From Cupriavidus sp. U2 (GTDB lineage: Bacteria; Pseudomonadota; Gammaproteobacteria; Burkholderiales; Burkholderiaceae), in NCBI RefSeq assembly GCF_009663685.2, contig NZ_RCOG02000012.1, positions 603,424-667,423 of the forward strand: DNA of 64,000 nucleotides, in the 5' to 3' direction. The notes below the pieces were generated by a model. That model saw nothing but the letters and a program-made list of their open reading frames with translations. It ran no database searches and was not told the DNA's origin. A program made the position numbers and the translations under genes. Of this stretch, positions 18,619-27,246 are shown one piece after another (position 1 is the stretch's first letter; every line of letters starts with the position of its first letter).

Positions 18619-20336
18619 TGAGCGTGAAGATTTCACGGCAGGCCTACGCCGAGATGTTCGGCCCCACCACTGGCGACCGCCTGCGGCTGGCCGATACCGG
18701 CCTGGTCATCGAGGTGGAAAAGGACTTCACGATCTATGGCGAGGAGGTGAAGTTCGGCGGCGGCAAGGTGATTCGCGACGGCATGGGCCAGAGCCAGCGC
18801 ATGTCGAAGGATTGCGTGGACACCGTCATCACCAACGCGCTGATCATCGACCACTGGGGCATCGTCAAGGCCGACATCGGCCTCAAGCACGGCCGCATCG
18901 CGGGCATCGGCAAGGCCGGCAACCCCGACATCCAGCCGGGCGTGACCATCGTCGTGGGCCCCGGCACCGAGGTGATCGCGGGCGAGGGCATGATCGTCAC
19001 GGCGGGCGGCATCGACACGCACATCCACTTCATCTGCCCGCAGCAGATCGACGAGGCGCTGATGAGCGGCGTGACCACGATGATCGGCGGTGGCACCGGG
19101 CCGGCCACGGGTACCTTCGCCACCACCGTCACGCCGGGGCCGTGGTACATGGAGCGCATGCTGCAGGCCGCCGACGCCTACCCGATGAATATCGGCTTCC
19201 TGGGCAAGGGCAACGCCAGCCAGCCGGCCCCGCTGACCGAGCAGGTAGAAGCGGGGGCCATCGGCCTGAAGCTGCACGAGGACTGGGGCACCACGCCGCA
19301 GGCCATCGACACCTGCCTGTCCGTGGCCGACGATACCGACACGCAGGTGGCCATCCACACCGATACGCTGAACGAGGGCGGCTTCGTCGAGGCGACCATC
19401 GCCGCGTTCAAGGGCCGCACGATCCATACGTACCACACCGAGGGCGCGGGCGGCGGCCATGCGCCGGACATCATCAAGGTGTGCGGGGAATCGAACGTGC
19501 TGCCGTCGTCGACCAATCCCACGCGGCCGTACACGGTGAACACGCTGGACGAGCACCTGGACATGCTGATGGTCTGCCATCACCTGGACCCGGCCATCGC
19601 CGAGGACATCGCGTTTGCCGAGTCGCGCATCCGGCGCGAGACCATCGCCGCCGAGGACATCCTGCACGACCTGGGCGCGTTCTCGATGATCTCCAGCGAT
19701 TCCCAGGCCATGGGCCGCGTGGGCGAGGTCATCATCCGCACCTGGCAGACCGCGCACAAGATGGCGGCCCAGCGCGGCAAGCTTCCCGGCGATCCGCACG
19801 ACGCGCGCGGTGGCCACGACAATTTCCGCGTGCGGCGCTATATCGCCAAGTACACGATCAACCCGGCCCTGACGCACGGCATCGCGCACGAGGTGGGCTC
19901 GATCGAAGTGGGCAAGTGGGCCGACCTGGTGCTGTGGAAGCCGGCGTTCTTCGGCGTGAAGCCGAGCCTGATCATGAAGGGCGGCATGATCGCGGCGGCG
20001 GCCATGGGCGACCCCAATGCGTCGATTCCGACGCCGCAGCCGGTGCATTACCGGCCCATGTTCGCGTCGGGCGGCGGCGCGCTGCCGAAGTCGTCGCTGA
20101 CGTTTGTCTCGCAGGCGGCACTGGCGGCCGATGTGGGCGGGCGCTACGGTCTGGCCAAGACGCTGGCCGCCGTGCGCGGATGCCGCTCGGTCAGCAAGCG
20201 CGATATGGTTCACAATGACTGGCAGCCGCACGTGACCGTGGACCCCGAGACCTACCAGGTGGTGGCCGACGGCCAGTTGCTGATGTGCGAGCCCGCCACG
20301 GTGCTGCCGATGGCGCAACGCTACTTCCTGTTCTGA
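18618..20336 (+). CDS. ureC: Urease subunit alpha (catalytic)
   Basis: The 572-residue catalytic subunit, which hydrolyses urea to ammonia and carbamate with two nickel ions. The carbamylated lysine lies in [12 protein letters not shown], the nickel-binding HIHF in [12 protein letters not shown], the mobile-flap cysteine in MVCHHLDP, and further ligands in [10 protein letters not shown] and [15 protein letters not shown]. The length and all motifs are normal, so the enzyme should be active. The ATG overlapping the ureB stop is chosen over a GTG three bases earlier. Confidence 0.98.
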   Translation: MSVKISRQAYAEMFGPTTGDRLRLADTGLVIEVEKDFTIYGEEVKFGGGKVIRDGMGQSQRMSKDCVDTVITNALIIDHWGIVKADIGLKHGRIAGIGKAGNPDIQPGVTIVVGPGTEVIAGEGMIVTAGGIDTHIHFICPQQIDEALMSGVTTMIGGGTGPATGTFATTVTPGPWYMERMLQAADAYPMNIGFLGKGNASQPAPLTEQVEAGAIGLKLHEDWGTTPQAIDTCLSVADDTDTQVAIHTDTLNEGGFVEATIAAFKGRTIHTYHTEGAGGGHAPDIIKVCGESNVLPSSTNPTRPYTVNTLDEHLDMLMVCHHLDPAIAEDIAFAESRIRRETIAAEDILHDLGAFSMISSDSQAMGRVGEVIIRTWQTAHKMAAQRGKLPGDPHDARGGHDNFRVRRYIAKYTINPALTHGIAHEVGSIEVGKWADLVLWKPAFFGVKPSLIMKGGMIAAAAMGDPNASIPTPQPVHYRPMFASGGGALPKSSLTFVSQAALAADVGGRYGLAKTLAAVRGCRSVSKRDMVHNDWQPHVTVDPETYQVVADGQLLMCEPATVLPMAQRYFLF

Positions 20337-20346
20337 AGCTGAAGCC

Positions 20347-20943
20347 GTGATCAAGATCGACAAAGTCCTGCCCGCGCCGCACGGTATCGCACCGGTGCTG
20401 GTGCGGCGCGCCCCAAAGCTGGTCCTGCCGTTCGGCGACCGCAGCAAGAGCCGCCTGCGTGCGGCGCTCGACAACGGCGCCGAAGCGGCGCTGTTCCTGC
20501 CGCGCGGCACCGTGCTGCGCGGTGGCGACCTGCTGGTGGCCGAAGACGGCACCTTCGTCGAGGTGCAGGCCGCGCCGGAATCGGTGCTGCAGGTGACGGC
20601 CACCGACCCGCTCGCCCTGATGCGCGCCGCGTATCACCTGGGCAACCGCCACACGCCGGTGGAAGTGGGGCGCGACTACCTGCGCCTGGAATACGATCCG
20701 GTGCTGGCCGACATGCTGACGCGCCTGGGCGTGCAGATCGCGCGCGCCGAACAGCCATTCGAGCCCGAAGCGGGCGCCTACGGCGGCGGCCACAAGCACG
20801 GCCATGACGCGACGTTCGCCGAAGACTACGCGGCGGCCCAGGCGGTGTTCCACGAGCATCACGGGCATGCGCATGGTCACGGTCACGACCACGGTCATTC
20901 GCACGACCATGTGCATGATGAGCACTGCGGGCACAAGCATTAA
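20347..20943 (+). CDS. ureE: Urease accessory protein UreE, nickel metallochaperone
   Basis: A 198-residue protein with a peptide-binding N-terminal domain and a metal-binding C-terminal domain containing [12 protein letters not shown]. The last 50 residues hold 18 histidines in an [19 protein letters not shown] tail, which binds several nickel ions. It hands nickel to UreG for insertion into urease. The start is GTG at 20347; no ATG fits the family N-terminus (IKIDKVL). Confidence 0.95.
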   Translation: MIKIDKVLPAPHGIAPVLVRRAPKLVLPFGDRSKSRLRAALDNGAEAALFLPRGTVLRGGDLLVAEDGTFVEVQAAPESVLQVTATDPLALMRAAYHLGNRHTPVEVGRDYLRLEYDPVLADMLTRLGVQIARAEQPFEPEAGAYGGGHKHGHDATFAEDYAAAQAVFHEHHGHAHGHGHDHGHSHDHVHDEHCGHKH

Positions 20944-20955
20944 CCGGATGGCATC

Positions 20956-21630
20956 GTGAATCAGGCGCTTGCCCTCTCCCCCGACCCCTCTCCCGCGCGC
21001 GGGAGAGGGGAGACCACCACCGAGGTGGCAAATGCCGCGGGTTTTCTCCCCTCTCGCGCGTGCGGGAATGCGGAGACCAGCACCGAGGTGGCAAATGCCG
21101 CGGGTTTTCTCCCCTCTCCCACCAGCGGGAGAGGGGCTGGGGGAGAGGGCAGGCGGTTGACCAACCACGAATTCGCGAAACAGCTACGCTCGCATCAAAC
21201 CGCAGCCGAAGAGCGCCTGTGGTACTTCCTGCGTGCCCGCCGTTTCCTGGGCCTGAAATTCAAACGTCAGAAGCCAGTCGGCCCGTATATTGCCGATTTC
21301 ATCTGCATGGAGCACAAACTGATCGTCGAGGCCGACGGCGGTCAGCACGGCTCGCTTCGAGATTTCGATCGCGATATCTGGTTGCGGGAACAGGGCTACA
21401 CAGTGCTCCGCGTCTGGAACAACGAGATCCACGATCAGATCGAGGGTGTGCTGGAAGCCATTCGTCAAGCTGCTTTGGCCAATGGGCTGGTCGAACCGCT
21501 GGCTCCCTCTCCCAACAGCGCAGCAAATGCAGTCGGTGTTCTCCCCTCTCCCGCCAGCGGGAGAGGGGCTGGGGGAGAGGGCGAGCCCGCCACGTTGCCG
21601 ACAACGTGCAGACGGAGCCATACGCCATGA
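20956..21630 (+). CDS. DUF559 (Vsr-like PD-(D/E)XK nuclease) protein with repeat-derived ends
   Basis: The open frame encodes 224 residues. The DUF559 core occupies about residues 68-175: [20 protein letters not shown], then [22 protein letters not shown] with the acidic pair (Asp, then Glu-x-Asp) of a PD-(D/E)XK nuclease, then [16 protein letters not shown]. Both ends are translated palindromic repeat sequence: the peptide [13 protein letters not shown] occurs before and after the core, and a 21-residue block ([15 protein letters not shown]...) is duplicated at the N-terminus. True translation may begin at TTG 21157, giving about 157 residues. It sits between ureE and ureF, and its stop overlaps the ureF start. 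No urease role is known for DUF559, so it looks like an insertion that keeps ureF coupled. Confidence 0.75.
   Translation: MNQALALSPDPSPARGRGETTTEVANAAGFLPSRACGNAETSTEVANAAGFLPSPTSGRGAGGEGRRLTNHEFAKQLRSHQTAAEERLWYFLRARRFLGLKFKRQKPVGPYIADFICMEHKLIVEADGGQHGSLRDFDRDIWLREQGYTVLRVWNNEIHDQIEGVLEAIRQAALANGLVEPLAPSPNSAANAVGVLPSPASGRGAGGEGEPATLPTTCRRSHTP
20971..21012. repeat. Dispersed palindromic repeat, copy B
   Basis: A full copy of the family: CCCTCTCCCCCGA head, CCCCTCTCCCGC arm, GCGGGAGAGGGG return arm, then AG. It forms the 5' flank of the DUF559 frame. Confidence 0.88.
21011..21136 (+). repeat. 63-bp tandem duplication in the DUF559 frame
   Basis: Two adjacent 63-bp units (21011-21073 and 21074-21136) share the stretch starting AGACCA-CACCGAGGTGGC and running through a CGGGTTTTCTCCCCTCT segment. 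The unit length is 21 codons, so the frame is kept. The palindrome in the first unit is degenerate (CTCGCGCGTGCGGGAATGCGG) and in the second it is intact (copy D). Confidence 0.88.
21109..21150. repeat. Dispersed palindromic repeat, copy D (inverted)
   Basis: The palindrome in the opposite orientation to copy B: CTCCCCTCTCCCACC, AGCGGGAGAGGGG, then CTGGGGGAGAGGGC. It lies immediately before the DUF559 core, so copies B and D bracket the duplicated N-terminal block as an inverted pair. Confidence 0.88.
21541..21581. repeat. Dispersed palindromic repeat, copy E (inverted)
   Basis: Nearly identical to copy D over its whole length and in the same orientation, at the 3' end of the DUF559 core. 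A partial decayed copy (CTCCCTCTCCCAACAGCG) lies just before it near 21503. The DUF559 core is thus flanked on both sides by directly repeated palindromes. Confidence 0.88.
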
Positions 21631-22319
21631 CCGCGCTCCCCCAACTGATCTCGCTGCTGCACCTGGCATCGCCGGCGTTGCCCATTGGCGGGTTCAGCTA
21701 TTCGCAGGGGCTCGAGGCGGCCATCGATTGCGGGCTGGTCAGTGACGCCGCCACGGCCGAGCACTGGATTCGCGACAACCTCGTGCAGGTGCAGGCCCAA
21801 TGCGAGGCGCCGGTCTGGCTGCTGCTGCATCGTGCCTGGCGGCAGCAGGACGCGGCCGCGGTCGCCCGCTGGAACGACTGGTTCCACGTGACCCGGGAAA
21901 CGTCCGAATTGCGGCTCGAAACCGAGCAGATGGGCTGGTCGCTGGCCAGGCTGGTCGGCCAGATGGAATGGGGCGATGTGGCGCTGCGCGACACCCTGCG
22001 CAGCCTGTCGCCGCTGTGCCTGCCCACGGCCTTTGCCGCGGCGTGCGTGGCGCTGGATATCGATGCCCGCGAAGGGCTTGCCGCCTACGCCTTCAACTGG
22101 GCCGAAAACCAGGTGGCCGCCGCGCTCAAGGCGGTGCCGCTGGGCCAGGTCGCCGGCCAGCAGATCCTGCGCGGCCTGCACCGCCATGTGCTCGACACCG
22201 TGGAAGAGGCGGCCCGTCGCGCCGATGCCGACCCGCCGCAGCTTTCCACGTTTTCTCCGATGCTGGGCCTGCTGTCCGCGCGACATGAGACCCAGTATTC
22301 CCGGCTTTTCCGCTCCTAG
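21627..22319 (+). CDS. ureF: Urease accessory protein UreF
   Basis: A 230-residue all-helical protein that binds UreD and gates GTPase-dependent nickel transfer. The start [28 protein letters not shown], seen in part as [17 protein letters not shown], and the C-terminal segment [23 protein letters not shown] (in part [12 protein letters not shown]) are diagnostic. Its ATG overlaps the stop of the preceding DUF559 frame by 4 bp. Only this weakly supported coupling or re-initiation would serve ureF, as the ribosome-binding site is poor. Confidence 0.95.
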   Translation: MTALPQLISLLHLASPALPIGGFSYSQGLEAAIDCGLVSDAATAEHWIRDNLVQVQAQCEAPVWLLLHRAWRQQDAAAVARWNDWFHVTRETSELRLETEQMGWSLARLVGQMEWGDVALRDTLRSLSPLCLPTAFAAACVALDIDAREGLAAYAFNWAENQVAAALKAVPLGQVAGQQILRGLHRHVLDTVEEAARRADADPPQLSTFSPMLGLLSARHETQYSRLFRS

Positions 22320-22336
22320 CGTTCCTGGACCGAATC

Positions 22337-22960
22337 ATGACCCGTACCAAGAAGAATCCTCCGCTGCGCGTTGGCGTGGGCGGCCCTGTGGGCTCCGGCA
22401 AGACCACCCTGCTGGAAATGCTCTGCAAGGCCATGCGCGACCGCTATGACCTGGTGGCCATCACCAACGATATCTACACCAAGGAAGACCAGCGCCTGCT
22501 GACCATCTCGGGTGCCTTGCCGGCCGAGCGCATCATGGGTGTGGAAACGGGCGGCTGCCCGCATACGGCGATCCGCGAGGACGCTTCGATCAACCTGGAG
22601 GCCGTGGACCGCATGCTGGCCAGGTTTCCGGATGCCGACGTGGTGTTCATCGAATCGGGCGGCGACAATCTGGCCGCGACCTTCAGCCCGGAACTGTCCG
22701 ATCTGACGATCTACGTGATCGATGTGGCGGGGGGTGAGAAGATTCCTCGCAAGGGCGGACCGGGAATTACGAAATCCGACCTGCTGGTGGTCAACAAGAC
22801 CGACCTGGCACCCTACGTGGGGGCGTCGCTCGACATCATGGAAAGCGATACGCGCAAGATGCGTGGCGATCGTCCGTTCGTGATGGGCAGCGTGAAGTCA
22901 GGGCAAGGCCTGGACCAGGTGATTGCCTTTATCGAGCAGCAGGGCATGCTGAACGTCTGA
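22337..22960 (+). CDS. ureG: Urease accessory GTPase UreG
   Basis: A 207-residue SIMIBI-class GTPase that energises nickel insertion. Visible motifs are P-loop [13 protein letters not shown] at 15-27, switch [11 protein letters not shown], the nickel-binding Cys-Pro-His in [15 protein letters not shown] near residue 72, and the guanine-specificity motif NKTDL near 154. Last gene of the urease block; a hairpin follows. Confidence 0.97.
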   Translation: MTRTKKNPPLRVGVGGPVGSGKTTLLEMLCKAMRDRYDLVAITNDIYTKEDQRLLTISGALPAERIMGVETGGCPHTAIREDASINLEAVDRMLARFPDADVVFIESGGDNLAATFSPELSDLTIYVIDVAGGEKIPRKGGPGITKSDLLVVNKTDLAPYVGASLDIMESDTRKMRGDRPFVMGSVKSGQGLDQVIAFIEQQGMLNV

Positions 22961-22972
22961 GCCCTGCAGGCA

Positions 22973-22989
22973 CCCCGCCGTGGGCGGGG
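22973..22989. terminator. Hairpin between ureG and the convergent XRE gene
   Basis: CCCCGCC / GGCGGGG with a 3-nt loop, followed on the plus strand by CGTTTC. The T run is short, so its strength is doubtful, but its position between convergent genes fits a shared terminator. Confidence 0.55.
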
Positions 22990-22993
22990 CGTT

Positions 22994-23371
22994 TCAACGG
23001 GCGTGCCGGCGCGCCAGTGCCCGTGCCACGCCAGCCACGACATCGCGATCGACGTCGTTGAGATCGGCCATATAGCGCAGCGTTGCCTGTACCGACGGAG
23101 ACTGCTCGGCGTCGAACGGCGAGCGTGGGGCTTCCTGCGCCTCTTCGGACCGATGCTTCGAAAAGTCAAGCATCTCGGTAGGCGAAACGCCGAGCGTGTC
23201 GGCAAGGGTACAAATGTTATACAGGGCAACATTGCGCGTGCCGCGCTCGATGCCGCTGAGGTAGGATCGGGCCAGGCCGCTTTCCAGCGACAGCGCCTCC
23301 TGAGACCAGCCACGTTGCTTGCGCAACCAGGTCAAATGTCGCCCGAACAGCTTGAGTGGGTCTGCTGTCAT
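22994..23371 (-). CDS. XRE-family helix-turn-helix regulator
   Basis: A 125-residue small DNA-binding protein. The HTH covers about residues 8-62: LTWLRKQRGWSQEALSLES, GLARSYLSGIERGTRNV, then LADTLGVSPTEML. The acidic C-terminal half (RSEEAQEAPRSPFDAEQ) has no recognised domain. ATG at 23371 gives a standard N-terminus; an in-frame TTG at 23440 would add 23 residues. The target is unknown. It is convergent with ureG and need not regulate urease. Confidence 0.82.
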   Translation of the reverse strand: MTADPLKLFGRHLTWLRKQRGWSQEALSLESGLARSYLSGIERGTRNVALYNICTLADTLGVSPTEMLDFSKHRSEEAQEAPRSPFDAEQSPSVQATLRYMADLNDVDRDVVAGVARALARRHAR

Positions 23372-23424
23372 ATGCTGCTGTGTGGATAGTAAGTCGCTAA
23401 GTCGATCGAGACTAAGGGCTCGAT

Positions 23425-23613
23425 CTATGCGGAACGACAACTTATAGTTGGTCGTTCTATCGGTGCCGGTTCCTCATCGTAAGCGATACACCTGTCACCG
23501 ATGCGGCACAGTTGCCGTGCCGGGCAGTCATCACAGACCGCCCTCCCGCAGGGGTCCACCACACGCCCATGGGCTGGAATCCGCGCCACGCGGACCATTG
23601 GGCATCCCGCCAT
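23425..23613 (-). CDS. Candidate small cysteine-rich protein
   Basis: A 62-residue frame just upstream of the XRE gene on the same strand. Its middle reads PCGRAVCDDCPARQLCRIGDRC, with cysteines spaced 4, 2, 5 and 5, a pattern seen in small zinc or redox proteins. Codon third positions are less GC-rich than in neighbouring genes, and no strong ribosome-binding site is present (GGCGGGA precedes the internal ATG at 23598). I recognise no family. It could be chance coding in a spacer. Confidence 0.25.
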   Translation of the reverse strand: MAGCPMVRVARIPAHGRVVDPCGRAVCDDCPARQLCRIGDRCIAYDEEPAPIERPTISCRSA

Positions 23614-23790
23614 CCTTCGGGGCACGGTCCAATTTCAACAAAATGCGATGCCGATATGCGCCTACCCCTGCCGGGAGAGGCGTTGTCACCCGACCCCGAC
23701 ACCCGATGCCATGGGCCGCATCGATTCTCATTTCTGTGTCATTCCGGCAACGGCCGGACCCGGCTGCCCGGCCTGAGTCCGTGAAGGACA
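23614..23790. other. Spacer without recognised gene
   Basis: Between the possible small cysteine-rich frame and the glutathione transferase terminator I see no gene, RNA or clear promoter. Counting the doubtful frame as non-coding, the gap from the XRE gene is about 420 bp. A decayed CTACCCCTGCCGGGAGAG resembles the dispersed palindrome core. Confidence 0.4.
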
Positions 23791-23810
23791 CGTCACCCGT
23801 CCGGGTGACG
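23791..23810 (-). terminator. Hairpin behind the glutathione transferase
   Basis: A perfect 9-bp inverted repeat, CGTCACCCG / CGGGTGACG with a 2-nt centre, 7 bp beyond the stop of the minus-strand gene. There is no T run, so it may be only an mRNA-stabilising hairpin. Confidence 0.45.
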
Positions 23811-23817
23811 CCGGTGC

Positions 23818-24510
23818 CTAGCGCCGCTGGTACTGCGTGGCGCCGAACAGGATTTCGCGTTCCTTGTCCGACTGCAGCGGCTTGCGTTCCTTGGCCAGAA
23901 CCTCCACGCCGCGCTTCACGGCCGGACGCTCGGCAATTTCGTTGAACCAGCGCTTCAGGTGCGGGTAGTCGTCCAGTTCCACGCCCTGGTTTTGCCAGCT
24001 GCGCAGCCACGGGAACGTGGCAATGTCCGCGATCGAATAGCTGTCGCCGGCCAGCCAGGCGTGTGCCGACAGTTGCTTGTCGATCACGCCGTACAGGCGC
24101 TTGGCCTCGTTGGTGTAGCGGTTCACCGCATACTCGATCTTTTCCGGCGCGTAGATCCGGAAGTGGTGCGCCTGGCCCAGCATCGGGCCCACGCCGCCCA
24201 TCTGGAACATTAGCCACTGCAGCGCGTCGTACTTGCCGCGCACGTCGTCGGGCAGGAACTTGCCGGTCTTGCCGGCCAGGTACAGCAGGATCGCGCCCGA
24301 TTCGAACAGCGAGATCGGCTTGCCGTCGGGGCCGTCGCTGTCGACGATCGCCGGAATCTTGTTGTTGGGGCTGATCTTGAGAAAGTCGGCGTCGAACTGG
24401 TCGCCGGCACCGATATTGATGGGATGGACCTTGTACGCCAGGCCGCATTCCTCAAGCATGATATGGACCTTGTGGCCGTTCGGAGTGGCCCAGGTGTAGA
24501 CGTCGATCAT
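23818..24510 (-). CDS. Glutathione transferase, Ure2/YfcG-like disulfide-bond oxidoreductase
   Basis: A 230-residue cytosolic protein. The N-terminal thioredoxin-like domain starts MIDVYTWATPNGHKVHIMLEE, the hallmark of the YfcG/YghU/Ure2 group, where Thr and Asn of T-P-N-G contact glutathione disulfide. NNKIPAIVD and LFESGAILLYLA complete the glutathione site. The helical C-terminal domain contains SIADIATFPWLRSW. The ATG at 24510 follows GGAGAG. Relatives reduce disulfides with glutathione. The stand-alone context gives no pathway hint. Confidence 0.9.
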   Translation of the reverse strand: MIDVYTWATPNGHKVHIMLEECGLAYKVHPINIGAGDQFDADFLKISPNNKIPAIVDSDGPDGKPISLFESGAILLYLAGKTGKFLPDDVRGKYDALQWLMFQMGGVGPMLGQAHHFRIYAPEKIEYAVNRYTNEAKRLYGVIDKQLSAHAWLAGDSYSIADIATFPWLRSWQNQGVELDDYPHLKRWFNEIAERPAVKRGVEVLAKERKPLQSDKEREILFGATQYQRR

Positions 24511-24582
24511 GTGCAACGCTCTCCATGGAAGATTGGCCGGGGCATTTAAGCACAGAGTGAATAACCCTGCTGCCAGCAGATG

Positions 24583-24607
24583 AAAAAGCCCGGCACGGGG
24601 CCGGGCT
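24583..24607 (-). terminator. Intrinsic terminator behind the acyl-CoA dehydrogenase
   Basis: The stem GCCCGGC / GCCGGGC with a short loop, followed on the minus strand by TTTTT (plus-strand A run at 24583-24587). It lies 28 bp after the stop of the minus-strand acyl-CoA dehydrogenase gene and in front of the glutathione transferase, separating the two. Confidence 0.85.
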
Positions 24608-24635
24608 TGTCGGTCGGGCAGGCTTTTCGCGCCTG

Positions 24636-25898
24636 TCAGGCGCCGCGCGTCACGGGCATCCGGATGCTGTCGGCGCTGACGTTCATGTGCTTGGCCAGTT
24701 CCAGCTTGGCGATGGCGTTGCGGTGCACCTCGTCCGGGCCGTCGGCCAGGCGCAGCGTGCGCTGGTGCGCCCACCAGTTGGCCAGCGGGAAGTCGCCGGA
24801 CACGCCGGCGGCGCCGTGCACCTGGATGGCCCAGTCGATCACGCGCAGCGCCACGTTCGGTGCCACCACCTTGATCATCGCGATCTCGGCCTTGGCCACC
24901 TTGTTGCCCACGGTGTCCATCATGTAGGCCGCCTTCAGCGTCAGCAGGCGGGCCATCTCGATATCGCAGCGGGCTTCGGCGATGCGCTCCTGCGTCACGC
25001 CCTGACGGGCCACTTCCTTGCCGAACGCCACGCGCTCCAGGCTGCGCTTGCACATCAGTTCCAGCGCGCGCTCGGCCACGCCGACACTGCGCATGCAGTG
25101 GTGGATACGGCCCGGGCCCAGGCGACCCTGTGCGATCTCGAAGCCGCGGCCTTCGCCCAGCAGGATGTTGCTGGCCGGCACGCGCACGTTCTTCAGTTCG
25201 ATTTCCATGTGGCCGTGCGGCGCGTCGTCGTAGCCGAACACGGGCAGGAAGCGTTTGATGGTGATGCCCGGCGTGTCGGCCGGCACCACGATCATCGACT
25301 GCTGCTCATGGCGGCCCGCCTGGGGATCGGTCTTGCCCATCACGATGTAGACCTTGCAGCGCGGGTCGCCGGCACCCGACGACCACCACTTGGTGCCATT
25401 GATCACGTAATAGTCGCCGTCGCGCTCGATGCGGCATTCGATATTGGTGGCGTCCGACGACGCCACGGCCGGCTCGGTCATCAGGAACGCCGACCGGATC
25501 TCGCCGCGCAGCAGCGGTTCGAGCCACTGGTCCTTGAGCGCCTCCGATGCGTACCGCTCCAGCGTTTCCATGTTGCCGGTGTCCGGCGCGGCGCAGTTGA
25601 ACACCTCGGCGGACCAGGGCACCCGGCCCATGATCTCGCACATCGGCGCGTATTCCAGGTTCGACAGGCCTTCCGGCGCCCGCTTCGAACGCGGCAGGAA
25701 CAGGTTCCACAGGCCCGCTTCGCGCGCCAGCGGCTTCAGTTCTTCGACGACCTTGGTCGGCACCCATGCATTGCCGGCCTCGCGGTTGGCCTGCACCTCG
25801 GCGTAGAAACGCTTTTCATTCGGGTAGATGTGCTCGTCGAAGAAAGCCAGCAGCCTGGCCTGCATCTCCTTGACCTTGGGCGAGTATTCGAATTGCAT
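24636..25898 (-). CDS. Acyl-CoA dehydrogenase (ACAD10/11-like)
   Basis: A 420-residue flavoprotein. Landmarks are [17 protein letters not shown] near 110, [19 protein letters not shown] near 145, [22 protein letters not shown] near 175 (in part [12 protein letters not shown]), and at the end [24 protein letters not shown] with [15 protein letters not shown]. The DGPDEVH motif marks the ACAD10/11-type subgroup, which handles long-chain or 4-hydroxy/phospho acyl-CoAs. ATG at 25898 follows GAGGAG. It diverges from a LysR regulator that probably controls it. Confidence 0.9.
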   Translation of the reverse strand: MQFEYSPKVKEMQARLLAFFDEHIYPNEKRFYAEVQANREAGNAWVPTKVVEELKPLAREAGLWNLFLPRSKRAPEGLSNLEYAPMCEIMGRVPWSAEVFNCAAPDTGNMETLERYASEALKDQWLEPLLRGEIRSAFLMTEPAVASSDATNIECRIERDGDYYVINGTKWWSSGAGDPRCKVYIVMGKTDPQAGRHEQQSMIVVPADTPGITIKRFLPVFGYDDAPHGHMEIELKNVRVPASNILLGEGRGFEIAQGRLGPGRIHHCMRSVGVAERALELMCKRSLERVAFGKEVARQGVTQERIAEARCDIEMARLLTLKAAYMMDTVGNKVAKAEIAMIKVVAPNVALRVIDWAIQVHGAAGVSGDFPLANWWAHQRTLRLADGPDEVHRNAIAKLELAKHMNVSADSIRMPVTRGA

Positions 25899-26068
25899 GG
25901 GGTCTCCTCGGGGTTTGATGGGCACGCCGTGCCGACTGTGGCTACTGTATCGGAACGTGACTAATAAGAAAAATGAATTTTCTGGATTGGTCAGTATCAA
26001 TATTGTGCATTCCGTGCCAGAATGCGCGACATTGATGCCTCAGTAAAGCACGCGCGCAGGAAGGTGCC

Positions 26069-27013
26069 ATGCAACTCAGCCGGATCGACCTCAATCTCTT
26101 CGTGGTGTTCGACGCCATCTACAACGAAGGCAGCATCACGGCCGCGGCGCGGCAGCTGAACCTGACGCAGCCGGCGGTGAGCCACGCGCTGGGGCGGCTG
26201 CGCACGCTGTTCGACGATCCGCTGTTCGAGCGGCGCGGACAGGGCATGGCGCCCACGCCGCTGGCGCGGTCGCTGGCCAGCGAGGTACGCGGCGCGCTGC
26301 AGTCGTTCGCGCGGACCCTGCAGGACACGCCGCATTTCGATCCCGCCAACACCACGCGGCGCTTCACCATCGGCATGCGCGACGCGCTGGAGAGCACGCT
26401 GCTGCCGCCGCTGATGGCGCGCGTGACCGCCATGGCGCCGCATGTGGAAATCGCGGCGATCCGCTTCGACCGCCGCGAGATGGAGTCCGAACTGCTGGCC
26501 GGCACGCTCGATACCGCCATCGACATCCTGCTGCCGGTGTCGCCGGCCATCCATCACAGCGCCTTCATGTCGGACCCGATGGTGGTGCTGGCTCGCCGCG
26601 ACCATCCGCTGGTGAAGAAAGAACTGACGCTGGAACGCTATCTGGCCGCCGAACACGTGCACGTATCGTCGCGCCGGCGCGGGGCAGGGCTGGAGGACCA
26701 GGCGCTGCACCGCATGGGCCTGACGCGCCGCGTGCGGCTGCGCTGCCAGCACTATGCGGCCGCGTGCCGCGTGGTCAGCTGCACGGACCTGCTGGCCACG
26801 CTGCCGCTGCGCTACGCGCGCATTGCCAACGAGCCCTATGCCAACCGGCTGCTGTCGCTGCCGTTCAAGGTGCCGTCGCTGGAACTGCATCTGTACTGGC
26901 ATGCGGGCGGCGAGAACGACGGCGCCAACCGCTGGCTGCGCGAACAGTTGATGGCGGTCATGACGTCGCTCGGCAGCGGCATGGGCGATGTCTCGGACGC
27001 GCCGGCAAGCTGA
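26069..27013 (+). CDS. LysR-type transcriptional regulator
   Basis: A 314-residue regulator. The winged helix-turn-helix is at residues 1-60 (DLNLFVVFDAIYNEGSITAA, LNLTQPAVSHALGRLR, PLFERRGQGMAPT), followed by a substrate-binding domain of the PBP2 type. The DLNL start and wording are of the NodD/LinR-like subgroup. It is divergent from the acyl-CoA dehydrogenase with a 170-bp, AT-richer intergenic region holding ATTG-N8-CAAT and CAATATTG dyads as candidate operators near 25985-26005. Confidence 0.9.
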   Translation: MQLSRIDLNLFVVFDAIYNEGSITAAARQLNLTQPAVSHALGRLRTLFDDPLFERRGQGMAPTPLARSLASEVRGALQSFARTLQDTPHFDPANTTRRFTIGMRDALESTLLPPLMARVTAMAPHVEIAAIRFDRREMESELLAGTLDTAIDILLPVSPAIHHSAFMSDPMVVLARRDHPLVKKELTLERYLAAEHVHVSSRRRGAGLEDQALHRMGLTRRVRLRCQHYAAACRVVSCTDLLATLPLRYARIANEPYANRLLSLPFKVPSLELHLYWHAGGENDGANRWLREQLMAVMTSLGSGMGDVSDAPAS

Positions 27014-27246
27014 CGCATCAGCGCTGCACCACCGCCGCGCCGCGCGCGTGCAGCGCGCTCGGATCACAGCGTAAGAAAGTGTTCGAAAGATGGACGATAG
27101 TGGCGGGTGTCCCTACCATCACTGCGTTCCATCTGTCCCCGACGCCTCATTTGGCGGCGCAGCAGCGCCCAGGCGTCGTCCCGGCCCACACACCGGGATG
27201 CGGGCAGTTTCCCCAATCCAGACCTATCACATCGAGGCACGCCGAC

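Noticed and set aside
21011..21136. CRISPR-like direct repeats in the DUF559 locus
   Set aside because: There are only two adjacent 63-bp units with no spacers of constant size and no cas genes. The pattern is a tandem duplication containing palindromes.
22994..23371. XRE regulator as antitoxin of a toxin-antitoxin pair
   Set aside because: No toxin-like gene is adjacent. The upstream small cysteine-rich frame does not resemble HigB, RelE or other known toxins.
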